Below are positions 7,500-15,069 of a stretch of 64,000 nt of DNA, piece after piece (position 1 is the stretch's first letter; every line of letters begins with the position of its first letter). The translations under genes were made by a program, and so were the position numbers. The notes below the pieces were generated by a model that made no database searches, was not told the DNA's origin, and saw only the letters and a list, made by a program, of their open reading frames with translations. Origin of the DNA: Finegoldia magna ATCC 29328 (GTDB lineage Bacteria > Bacillota > Clostridia > Tissierellales > Peptoniphilaceae); assembly GCF_000010185.1 (NCBI RefSeq), contig NC_010371.1:124001-188000 (forward strand), written 5' to 3'.

Positions 7500-8880
7500 T
7501 ATCTGCTACTCAAAACATAGACAAATAAGTCTACATCGAGATAAATTACTGCTTCATTGTGTATGCTTTTGCAAAGATTTTGCTACTAACAAGTTCTTGT
7601 ACACTCCACAGTCGTCAATTCCCGACTAGCCATCGGTACATATCTTATATAGCTTTTTTTATTATGCTATTTTATAAGATGTGGTATCTCTTAGATTTAA
7701 GCTTGCATTAAGGTCTCTATCGATGATTTCACCACATGTAGGACATTTATATATTCTATCTGATAGTTTTAAATCTTTTTTAATACTACCACAACTATGA
7801 CATGTCTTACTTGATGGATAGAACCTATCTGCTATTCTTAATTCAATACCATGAAAATTACATTTATTAAATAGTTTTTGTCTAAATTCATAGAATCTTT
7901 GATTGCTTATAGATTTAGATAAATATCTATTTTTGATCATCCCAGATATGTTTAAATTTTCAATAACAATGTATGCTGGTTTGGTTTTCACTAGCTCATT
8001 TATTATTTTGTTTATATAATCTGTTCTGATATTGCTTAATTTTAAATGTGTTTTTTGTACCTTAGCTATTTGCTTTAGTATGTTTTTATGAGTAGACTCT
8101 CCTTTCTTATTATTTTTTAATTGTTCATATTTCCTTGATAAGCATTTTTGCTCATGTCTTAATTTTTTCTCTAATTTAATTATTTTCTTTGACTTGTTTA
8201 TGTTTTTATAAACATTGCCATTACTTATTACAGCAAACTTTTCTAATCCAAGGTCAATTCCTAGACCAAAAGGTTTTAATATTTGTTTTGGAGGTTCTTC
8301 TATATCAACTAGACACGATATATAATATCTACCAGCCTTATATGATATAGCCCCACTTTTTACTACATAATCATCTTTACTTGTGGGTATATAACCTTTT
8401 TCTTTTATCTTAATCCAACCTAGTGTTGGGATTTTAATACGATGTCTTTCACATAAACAATCTCCTTTGTTATTTCTAACAAAATACATCTTTACATTAG
8501 ATTTGTTTTTCTTTTTAAATCTAGGAAATTTAGATTCTTTTTTAAAGAACCTCTTAAAAGCTCTTTCTGCACAAACAATGCTTTGCTTTACAGATTTTGA
8601 AGACACATCCCTGATCCATGAATAATTTAGATTATTTGGAATAAACACGTTATTCAACCATTTAGAAAAATTAAAAGCTGTTATAAAAGGCATATTGTTT
8701 TTATAGGCTTTCTGATTTTCAACAATATAAAAATTATATATAAACCTACATACGCCCATAGTTTGCTTAATCTTAATAACTTGTTCAGGATTAGGCTTAA
8801 TCTCTGTTTTGTAGGTTATTAACATTTTATTTCACCCACTTAATTACATTATTCCGCTTTTGTACACTATTTTACATATT
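7500..8880 (-). mobile_element. TnpB-only IS200/IS605-type element
   Basis: The element consists of tnpB (7662-8825) with ~60 nt of left-end sequence (8826-8884) and ~160 nt of structured right-end sequence (7500-7661; for example CCGA/TCGG and CAAG/CTTG hairpins), where the omega RNA and its guide boundary should lie. It separates two envelope genes on the same strand. No tnpA is present, so movement would need a Y1 transposase in trans. Ends are approximate. Confidence 0.6.
7662..8825 (-). CDS. tnpB: TnpB RNA-guided nuclease
   Basis: 387 residues, normal for TnpB. It shows RuvC-I GIDLGLEKFAV, RuvC-II IENLNISGM, a complete zinc finger (CHSCG then CPTCG) and RuvC-III DRDLNASLNL. The N-terminal helix-turn-helix/WED region starts MLITYKTEIKPNPEQ, typical of the family. 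All catalytic and zinc residues are present, so it should be an active omega-RNA-guided nuclease. It is clearly a different lineage from the zinc-less TnpB at 397. Confidence 0.9.
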   Translation of the reverse strand: MLITYKTEIKPNPEQVIKIKQTMGVCRFIYNFYIVENQKAYKNNMPFITAFNFSKWLNNVFIPNNLNYSWIRDVSSKSVKQSIVCAERAFKRFFKKESKFPRFKKKNKSNVKMYFVRNNKGDCLCERHRIKIPTLGWIKIKEKGYIPTSKDDYVVKSGAISYKAGRYYISCLVDIEEPPKQILKPFGLGIDLGLEKFAVISNGNVYKNINKSKKIIKLEKKLRHEQKCLSRKYEQLKNNKKGESTHKNILKQIAKVQKTHLKLSNIRTDYINKIINELVKTKPAYIVIENLNISGMIKNRYLSKSISNQRFYEFRQKLFNKCNFHGIELRIADRFYPSSKTCHSCGSIKKDLKLSDRIYKCPTCGEIIDRDLNASLNLRDTTSYKIA

Positions 8881-8884
8881 TCCA

Positions 8885-9775
8885 TTACCTGTTCTTATCT
8901 CCTGATTTTACCTTTTCTTCTTTTTGCTTTGTATCTTTAGTATTAGTATTTTGGATTTGTCCGTTATCCAAATCCATATCTATAATCTTCGTATCATTTG
9001 GAACATTTAATTGAAGTTTTCTCAATTTTTTCATTAAGATTGGCTCATTATCTTTTATACCTGTTTGTACTACTTCGTAATATTTAATAATAGAAGCCTC
9101 CATATCTTTTGTAAGGTCGGATTTAACAGACACATAATTAGCTGGATAAATCTTAATTTGGGTATCTCCTGCTGGACTTATTTCTTTAACAAAATAGCTC
9201 AACGTTCCTTTCCAAATACCTTTACCATAACTCATTTGACGTTTTGGCTCTTTTTCTGTAAAGCTTTGAATTTCCTTATAGTTCTCGTAAGGCATTAGCT
9301 TGGTTTCTACAACAAAGAATTTTTTAGAAGGGTCTGATGATATAGAATCAGCTAAGCTATTTTCATCTGCATTACTTATCATATCAGCCTTTTCTTTTTC
9401 TTGTTTAGTCATTTCTGTTGTCTCTAAACTATCATCATCTTCAATTTCTCTTTTTTTAAGCCTATCAGATATTTTTGTCTTATCCTGATTTTCTAGCTCC
9501 TCATCTTTTTGACCTGACTTACCCTCTTTTTCAAGTTTCTGTTCTTGCTTTATTCTTTCTATTTCTTTATCCCTATCATTCGGTGCTTTTACAAAAAAGA
9601 TTACAATTAATCCTATGCCTAACAAGGCTAACACAGCAGATGATATTATGAAATAGATCTTTTTCTCCATGAAAATATCCGTTATTCTACCTTGTTCACC
9701 TTTTTTGATAAGCACAATTGGATATCCCGTTATTAACCCCGCCAACATTATTAAAAATAAACCTATAATTATCAT
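8885..9775 (-). CDS. Two-helix membrane protein with acidic/basic linker
   Basis: 296 residues with two hydrophobic segments (about 3-20 and 39-61), then a long charged, Lys/Glu/Asp-rich linker (65-150) and a beta-rich C-terminal domain (about 150-270). No known family is recognised. The start is ATG behind AAGGAG. It is the first gene after the GTGGGTATAAC promoter at 9808 and was probably co-transcribed with the genes at 6957 and 6676 before a TnpB element landed between them. The shared promoter suggests it belongs to the transfer/surface regulon. Confidence 0.6.
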   Translation of the reverse strand: MIIIGLFLIMLAGLITGYPIVLIKKGEQGRITDIFMEKKIYFIISSAVLALLGIGLIVIFFVKAPNDRDKEIERIKQEQKLEKEGKSGQKDEELENQDKTKISDRLKKREIEDDDSLETTEMTKQEKEKADMISNADENSLADSISSDPSKKFFVVETKLMPYENYKEIQSFTEKEPKRQMSYGKGIWKGTLSYFVKEISPAGDTQIKIYPANYVSVKSDLTKDMEASIIKYYEVVQTGIKDNEPILMKKLRKLQLNVPNDTKIIDMDLDNGQIQNTNTKDTKQKEEKVKSGDKNR

Positions 9776-9807
9776 TTCAATCTCCTTATCATATAATGTT
9801 CACTAAT

Positions 9808-9837
9808 GTTATACCCACAAATAAGAGGTGTTGGAAA
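9808..9837 (-). promoter_or_regulatory. Shared GTGGGTATAAC promoter, site 1
   Basis: On the minus strand CCAA (plus 9831-9834) lies 12 nt before the core GTGGGTATAAC (plus 9808-9818), ~35 nt upstream of the ATG at 9775. The 11-bp core is identical at four other operon starts in the window. Confidence 0.65.
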
Positions 9838-9871
9838 TTTTAGAAAAAATTTTACGAAATATTGATAACAA

Positions 9872-9907
9872 CAAAAAAACAACCAGACTATTAACATCTG
9901 GCTGTTT
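9872..9907 (-). terminator. Terminator of restriction-modification operon
   Basis: On the minus strand AACAGCCAGA pairs with TCTGGTTGTT (one mismatch or G-U pair) around a 9-nt loop and is followed by TTTTTTTG. The stem overlaps the last codons of the methyltransferase. Confidence 0.8.
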
Positions 9908-10889
9908 CTCTCTGAACTTCTTTTTTATTACATTTTTCTATACTTTTCATAATATTTTTTGCAATTCTTGTTATTACTGGAACAACAACTGAATTACCAG
10001 CCTGTTTGTATAGATGGCTTTTAGCAATATCTGGAAGCTTATAATTCTTCGGAAATCCTTGTAAATTGAACGTTTCTTTAGGTGTTAATTTCCTATATTC
10101 GCCTGTATCGGTAATAATAAGAGGCACATTGTGTCCTCCTGTTCCCATATTAGCTGTTAGGGTCGGACAAACACCACTCATATTCTTTCTAACATATTTC
10201 CTACGCCATTGATAAACAGTATCTTGTTCATCCATTCCAAATTTCAATTCATCATATTGCTTGAAGCTTTTTTCAGTATAGTAAAACGAAGTATCTTTCT
10301 TATTTTCAAAATCTATAAAATCTCTAATTGTTGTTGTTAATTCAATAGGTTTAGGAAACTCAAAGTTATCTAGACAATTTTTATCTCTAAAAGCAACTAT
10401 GTAGATTCTTTCTCTATTTTGAGGTATATTCCCAAACTCCGTTGCATTTAATACTTTATAGTCTACATAATAGCCATTGCTTTCTAAAGCATCCAGCATT
10501 ATCCTAAATGTTTTACCTCTATCATGTCCTACTAAGTTTTTAACGTTTTCTAAGAAAATTACATCAGCTTCTACCTCTTTAGCAACTCGTAATGTCTCAA
10601 AAAACAAATCACCATTCTTTTCATCTTCTAATCCTTTTCTATATCCCGCTATAGAAAAAGACTGACATGGAAAACCGCTAACAACAACACTTGCCTCGTG
10701 AGGTATATCATCTTTTTGAACATCTCGTATATCTCTTGAATCCAAAAATACTTCTGGAAAATTTAATTTATATGTTTGTCTAGCCTTTTCATCAATTTCG
10801 TTAGCGTAAATAGTTTCAAATCCTGCCTTTTCAAAACCTATATCAATTCCACCTACACCAGCAAATAAGCTAATAACTTTGTTATTCAT
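9891..10889 (-). CDS. DNA (cytosine-5) methyltransferase
   Basis: 332 residues from the ATG at 10889, chosen because AAGGAG sits 6 nt upstream; the longer reading frame has no ribosome site. It shows m5C motifs I (SLFAGVGGIDIGF), IV (SGFPCQSF, catalytic Cys75), VI (FLENVKN), VIII (QNRERIYIVAF), IX (RKLTPKETFNLQGFP) and X (QAGNSVVVPV), with the target-recognition domain between VIII and IX. It pairs with the restriction endonuclease gene 60 nt upstream on the same strand. If the endonuclease assignment is right, the target is probably GCSGC or GCNGC-like. A palindrome made of two GCSGC sites sits at its predicted start of transcription. Confidence 0.93.
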   Translation of the reverse strand: MNNKVISLFAGVGGIDIGFEKAGFETIYANEIDEKARQTYKLNFPEVFLDSRDIRDVQKDDIPHEASVVVSGFPCQSFSIAGYRKGLEDEKNGDLFFETLRVAKEVEADVIFLENVKNLVGHDRGKTFRIMLDALESNGYYVDYKVLNATEFGNIPQNRERIYIVAFRDKNCLDNFEFPKPIELTTTIRDFIDFENKKDTSFYYTEKSFKQYDELKFGMDEQDTVYQWRRKYVRKNMSGVCPTLTANMGTGGHNVPLIITDTGEYRKLTPKETFNLQGFPKNYKLPDIAKSHLYKQAGNSVVVPVITRIAKNIMKSIEKCNKKEVQRETARC

Positions 10890-10903
10890 TACTTTCTCCT
10901 TAA

Positions 10904-10928
10904 TTGCGGCACGCCGCAAATATTACCA
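10904..10928 (-). promoter_or_regulatory. Methyltransferase promoter with GCSGC palindrome
   Basis: On the minus strand TGGTAATAT (extended -10; plus 10920-10928) is followed by the inverted repeat TTGCGGC-GT-GCCGCAA (plus 10904-10919). Initiation ~7 nt after the -10 box falls inside the palindrome. Both arms contain a GCSGC sequence. This would let the methyltransferase sense the methylation state of its own promoter, or bind it as an operator. Confidence 0.5.
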
Positions 10929-10949
10929 TAAAAAATAACCAAAATATGA

Positions 10950-12101
10950 TTATTTTTTATACTCCCTTTCAAATTCTTCATAACTACCAGATTTTAAGAA
11001 ATCTAGAGAATATTCACCATTTATATTTTTTGAAAGCATTACGCTATCTATTCCTATAATATCCAGCTTTGTTTTTGTTAGAATTTCCCCTTCTTTAATT
11101 TTTAATATTTCCCTTAAAATCCAATACCCCAATGCTTTATTAGGATTGCTCATCAATGCTTTACCACCTTGTTGTGCGACTTTCATATTTAAAATATCTC
11201 CACTTGGTAATTTCACATCAAAAGAATCTGTCTTAAAATCGCTTGTTACATAATTAAAGAATCCTTTCTTGCACCTATGAATCCACGCTGGAATATTTAT
11301 ATACACTTCATTAGGATCTCTCGCTCTCCCATTTGCGTTCCATTGATTAAGCCCAGATTTTAGTTGTACTTCCCCTGTCGAAGGGCTATATAAAGGTAAT
11401 ATTATGTAATCTTTTATTTCACTTTTTTCTTGTAAATCTCCGATTTTTTCTTTATTACCTTGCAATCCTAATAAAAAATCAATCGGATTTTCTAAAATCT
11501 CAACATCAAATTCCTCTATTAAAGAATTATTTAATGTATAAAACCTTTTAAAAAGCGTACTTTTTGAACCGTTAAAGCTATATTCATGAATACCATCTTC
11601 GAAAGAAATAATCTTATCCTTAGCCTTTACATTGATAATATTGTTAATATCTATAAAATCCATAGGTTCTTCATAGATACCAACAATGCCTGACTTTCTT
11701 GTTAGTAAATGATACATTACCTCATCTATTTTACATATTCTTTGTGCTATTAATATTCTTTCGTTTCTCATCTCAGAAACTTTTAAAGCTATTTCTTCTG
11801 GCTTTAAACCTGTCAATACATTTGATTCCTTATTAAATTCAGCTATTTTTTGAAGCGTTTTGCCATTATTATGCAAAAATGTTTTTAGCCCTATGCCGAC
11901 ATTGTTTTTCCCAGAATCAATCGTAATATCACTTCTTGCATAATTTTTTGCATTAAATGCCTTACAAAATATATTTTCCATAGCCCTATAATACAAAAAC
12001 GGATTTACAGAATCAGAAAACAAATTTGACAAAGAACAAGTAACCTGCAACATCTTGATATATAATTGCTTTTGTTCTTCATCTTGATTATCATAAAACA
12101 T
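10950..12101 (-). CDS. Type II restriction endonuclease, NgoFVII-like
   Basis: 383 residues. The C-terminal ~160 residues contain a strongly patterned block: LPLYSPSTGEVQ, SGLNQWNANGRARDPNE, VYINIPAWIH, a KALMSNPN motif and LGYWILR...GIDSV. I associate this with the NgoFVII-type restriction enzymes and their relatives (GCSGC recognition in NgoFVII). The N-terminal half (SGKNNVGIGLKTF, IAEFNKES, FNGSKSTLFKRF) probably carries the nuclease centre, but I cannot assign the catalytic residues with confidence. It lies upstream of the cognate m5C methyltransferase, with an extended -10 promoter. Assignment as a restriction enzyme is strong from context; target specificity is inference. Confidence 0.7.
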   Translation of the reverse strand: MFYDNQDEEQKQLYIKMLQVTCSLSNLFSDSVNPFLYYRAMENIFCKAFNAKNYARSDITIDSGKNNVGIGLKTFLHNNGKTLQKIAEFNKESNVLTGLKPEEIALKVSEMRNERILIAQRICKIDEVMYHLLTRKSGIVGIYEEPMDFIDINNIINVKAKDKIISFEDGIHEYSFNGSKSTLFKRFYTLNNSLIEEFDVEILENPIDFLLGLQGNKEKIGDLQEKSEIKDYIILPLYSPSTGEVQLKSGLNQWNANGRARDPNEVYINIPAWIHRCKKGFFNYVTSDFKTDSFDVKLPSGDILNMKVAQQGGKALMSNPNKALGYWILREILKIKEGEILTKTKLDIIGIDSVMLSKNINGEYSLDFLKSGSYEEFEREYKK

Positions 12102-12132
12102 TCCCTTTTACCTCTTATCTAACATTTCTTTA

Positions 12133-12141
12133 ATTATATCA
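12133..12141 (-). promoter_or_regulatory. Extended -10 promoter of restriction operon
   Basis: The minus strand reads TGATATAAT, ~32 nt upstream of the endonuclease ATG. The -35 region is AT-rich without a good consensus. Confidence 0.5.
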
Positions 12142-12159
12142 CAAGAAGTTGAATAAAAT

Positions 12160-12192
12160 TATGTAAAGCACCCCGTATTACACAAGGTGCTC
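12160..12192 (-). terminator. Terminator after CWB2-G5-CAP gene
   Basis: On the minus strand AGCACC and GGTGCT form a 6-bp stem with a 13-nt loop, followed by TTTACATAATTTT. It lies ~35 nt past the stop of the gene at 12226. Confidence 0.55.
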
Positions 12193-12225
12193 TATAAGGT
12201 TTATATAAAATTTTAACAAGTGGTT

Positions 12226-14931
12226 TTAGTCTGGGATATAGTCAAGGTTTTCATCTTGTTCATATACCCTTATAAATATTCTGGATGTCGGTTCAACCTT
12301 TCCATCTTTATTAAAATCAAACTTGCTATCATATCTTCCTATACCTATATTTTCCACATTATTCTTTAATAAAATCTTTCTGTGTTCTGGAGAATTCATA
12401 AATCGTTGTATAATAGAAGAAGCATCTTCATCCCAACTTGCAGCCAATGTTACCTCTGCTCCTAGTTGTCTTTTCATAAATTTTAACCTTTCAGATAATT
12501 CTTTTACTTTTGGCGACCAATCGTGTGTTGTTTCGTTAAGAATTGCCGAATCTCTTGCGTGAATTCTAGCTGTTCTTGTTAATGTTTTAGAAACCTTTAA
12601 TGCGGACAACCCATTCTCTTTTCTAATTCTATTAACTTCAGTTAATATGTCATTTTCTCCTTTGCTAAGAGGTTCATTATAATCTACATTGTAGTAATTA
12701 AACAATTCTTCATCTGTTGTTGGAATTGGTTCTATTATATTTCTATCTTCATTTGTTCCAATTTTGATTATTTCATTGATAGGAACTTTTATCGTCTTAA
12801 TATGCTTAACTGATCTGCTAATTTCTTTATTATTTTTATAAACAACATAATATTCTATTTCTTTTTTCCCTTTTTCTCCCTTTTGAATTATTTCTGTTTT
12901 ACCTTTATCTAAATACTCATCATATTGTTTTTCCGTTTCAAAATCAATATCTTCATACTCAGTGATTGTTTTAACTACCTCTTTATCTTCTTTATCTTTC
13001 TTCTCAACTTTAGTTCCAACTAAAATTATTTCATCTACTGGTGCTTTTATTGTTTTTTCGCTTACTTTCTTCTTGTTAATAACAACACCATTTTTGAATG
13101 TTTCTTCATATACTACTTCTTTTTTGCCATCTTTCCCGAATTGCTTAGTCTTCTTTTCGCCTTTTTTCAAAGTTGGATCATTAACCTCTTTAGTTATGTG
13201 TTTTATGGATTCAATAACAGTTCTTTTTTTAACTACTACTTCATCTTTTTTCTCAACCTTAGTTCCAACTAAAATTATTTCATCTACTGGTGCTTTTATT
13301 GTTTTTTCGCTTACTTTCTTCTTGTTAATAACAACACCATTTTTGAATGTTTCTTCATATACTACTTCTTTTTCTCCATCTTTTCCTTGTTGTTTTGTCT
13401 TTCTTTCGCCTTGTTTTAATGTTGAATCTTTAACTTCTTTCGTAGCATATTTTATAGTTTCTTTAACTGTTCTTCTTTTAGTAACTTCAGGGTTTTTAGG
13501 ATCAACTTTAGTTCCAACTAAAATTATTTCATCTACTGGTGCTTTTATTGTTTTTTCGCTTACTTTCTTCTTGTTAATAACAACACCATTTTTGAATGTT
13601 TCTTCATATACTACTTCTTTTTCTCCATCTTTTCCTTGTTGTTTTGTCTTTCTTTCGCCTTGTTTTAATGTTGAATCTTTAACTTCTTTCGTAGCATATT
13701 TTATAGTTTCTTTAACTGTTCTTCTTTTAGTAACTTCAGGGTTTTTAGGATCAACTTTAGTTCCAACTAAAATTATTTCATCTACTGGTGCTTTTATTGT
13801 TTTTTCGCTTACTTTCTTCTTGCTAATAACAACACCATTTTTGAATGTTTCTTCATATACTACTTCTTTTTCTCCATCTTTTCCTTGTTGCTTAGTCTTT
13901 CTTTCGCCTTGTTTTAATGTTGAATCTTTAACTTCTTTCGTAGCATACTGCATTATTTCTTTTACTTTTACCTTTTTAGTTTCTGTTTTAGCAGCACCTA
14001 AATCTTTATCAAAAATACTTTCATCAATAGAGTTATTTCCTCCTATTACGATAAAATCCTTATTCTTAGCAATATCTCTAACCATTGTTGAAAAATCAAC
14101 TCTTGGAGACAAAACTACAGCTCTTTTATCTCTTCTTGCAAGAGACCCTGCAACTAAGTTATCTGCGAAGTTTTCTCCACTTACTACGATGTATTTACTA
14201 TCAGAAATTTCTTTTGCTAATTTTTCTGATGTTTCATATCTATTAGAGCCACTAATTCTTTGTACATTTGCATACTTTGATAACTCGTTTTCTACACTCT
14301 TAGTTATAGATTTTTCTCCACCAACAATATAAATATTCTTTAAATTTTTATTTACATTTAAGTATTGACTTAATCTTTCGTGAACCTCATTTGATGGCGT
14401 GATAGCTATTGTTGCATTTTTGATTTGTGCAAGTGCCGAACTTACCAAACCGTCAGCAAAATTTTCTCCACTTACTACAATTAAGTTTTCTTTGTTTTTA
14501 TCTAATGTCTTATAATTAACATCATATCTGTTTTGACCAGAAACTCTAGTTATTTTAGAAGTTTTTGCCAATTCGTTCTCAACATCTTTTGAAACTGATT
14601 TTTCTCCACCAATTATAAATACATTTTTATATCCTTTGTTTCTAATATCTTTTAATGTATTAGAATCTATAGAATCCGCCTTAGTATAGTATATTGGCAT
14701 ATCACCTTTTGCTATTTCGCTAGATGATATACTGTCAGAATATGCTAAGTAATTTAGTACGATACAGCTTTTAGAATCCGAAAACTTATTTGCCACATTT
14801 ATAGCAACCTCAAACCTATCTCTACCATCTATTCTTACTCCTTGTTTATCTGCTAACGTGTTAAATGGAACTGCTAATGTAGTTGCCAATGACAACATTA
14901 CCACTGCTTTTAATAATTTTTTGTTTTTCAT
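12226..14931 (-). CDS. Secreted CWB2 - G5 repeats - CAP domain protein
   Basis: 901 residues. A signal peptide (1-27) is followed by three cell-wall-binding type 2 repeats (about 30-315; RIDGRDRFEVA, VSGQNRYDVN, ISGSNRYETS blocks), which in clostridia bind the secondary wall polymer. Next come about five G5-type repeats (320-740), four of them almost identical 83-residue units ending EIILVGTK. The C-terminal CAP/SCP domain (about 765-890) carries LTEVNRIRKENGL, THDWSP and SPEHRKILL motifs. The protein should sit non-covalently on the cell wall with the CAP domain projected outward. It has its own promoter and terminator, so it is monocistronic. Repeat number is probably variable. Confidence 0.9.
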   Translation of the reverse strand: MKNKKLLKAVVMLSLATTLAVPFNTLADKQGVRIDGRDRFEVAINVANKFSDSKSCIVLNYLAYSDSISSSEIAKGDMPIYYTKADSIDSNTLKDIRNKGYKNVFIIGGEKSVSKDVENELAKTSKITRVSGQNRYDVNYKTLDKNKENLIVVSGENFADGLVSSALAQIKNATIAITPSNEVHERLSQYLNVNKNLKNIYIVGGEKSITKSVENELSKYANVQRISGSNRYETSEKLAKEISDSKYIVVSGENFADNLVAGSLARRDKRAVVLSPRVDFSTMVRDIAKNKDFIVIGGNNSIDESIFDKDLGAAKTETKKVKVKEIMQYATKEVKDSTLKQGERKTKQQGKDGEKEVVYEETFKNGVVISKKKVSEKTIKAPVDEIILVGTKVDPKNPEVTKRRTVKETIKYATKEVKDSTLKQGERKTKQQGKDGEKEVVYEETFKNGVVINKKKVSEKTIKAPVDEIILVGTKVDPKNPEVTKRRTVKETIKYATKEVKDSTLKQGERKTKQQGKDGEKEVVYEETFKNGVVINKKKVSEKTIKAPVDEIILVGTKVEKKDEVVVKKRTVIESIKHITKEVNDPTLKKGEKKTKQFGKDGKKEVVYEETFKNGVVINKKKVSEKTIKAPVDEIILVGTKVEKKDKEDKEVVKTITEYEDIDFETEKQYDEYLDKGKTEIIQKGEKGKKEIEYYVVYKNNKEISRSVKHIKTIKVPINEIIKIGTNEDRNIIEPIPTTDEELFNYYNVDYNEPLSKGENDILTEVNRIRKENGLSALKVSKTLTRTARIHARDSAILNETTHDWSPKVKELSERLKFMKRQLGAEVTLAASWDEDASSIIQRFMNSPEHRKILLKNNVENIGIGRYDSKFDFNKDGKVEPTSRIFIRVYEQDENLDYIPD
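12996..13965 (-). repeat. Near-identical 249-bp tandem repeats encoding G5 domains
   Basis: The phrase CCAACTAAAATTATTTC recurs at about 13015, 13265, 13514 and 13763, a period of 249-250 bp (83 codons). The two central copies are almost identical at the DNA level, so recent unequal recombination and length variation are likely. Confidence 0.85.
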
Positions 14932-14964
14932 AAATACTCCTTTTTAAGTTATTTTCGTATATTT

Positions 14965-14993
14965 ATTATATCTAAAAATCAGAGCAGCAACAA
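14965..14993 (-). promoter_or_regulatory. Sigma-A type promoter of CWB2-G5-CAP gene
   Basis: On the minus strand TTGTTG (plus 14988-14993) is separated by 17 bp from TATAAT (plus 14965-14970). This is the best canonical housekeeping promoter in the window and contrasts with the GTGGGTATAAC sites. Confidence 0.7.
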
Positions 14994-15029
14994 TATCCTT
15001 TATTTCTATATTTTGTACCTTTTGCAAAT

Positions 15030-15063
15030 AAAAAAGAAGATAGCAATTCAACTATCTTCTTCT
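15030..15063 (-). terminator. Terminator of the pilus/adhesin operon
   Basis: On the minus strand GAAGATAG and CTATCTTC form a perfect stem around an 8-nt loop, followed by TTTTTTATTT. It lies directly after the adhesin stop codon. Confidence 0.85.
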
Positions 15064-15069
15064 TGTCAG

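Noticed and set aside
12996-13965. Regular repeats considered as a CRISPR array
   Set aside because: The period is 249 bp, the repeats are coding and in frame, and there are no short repeat/spacer units. No CRISPR array is visible anywhere in the window.
12962-14332. Long 456-codon open frame on the plus strand
   Set aside because: It lies antisense to the G5 repeat gene; its repetitive Ser/Thr/Phe composition is just the complement of the Lys/Glu-rich repeats, and no ribosome site precedes it.
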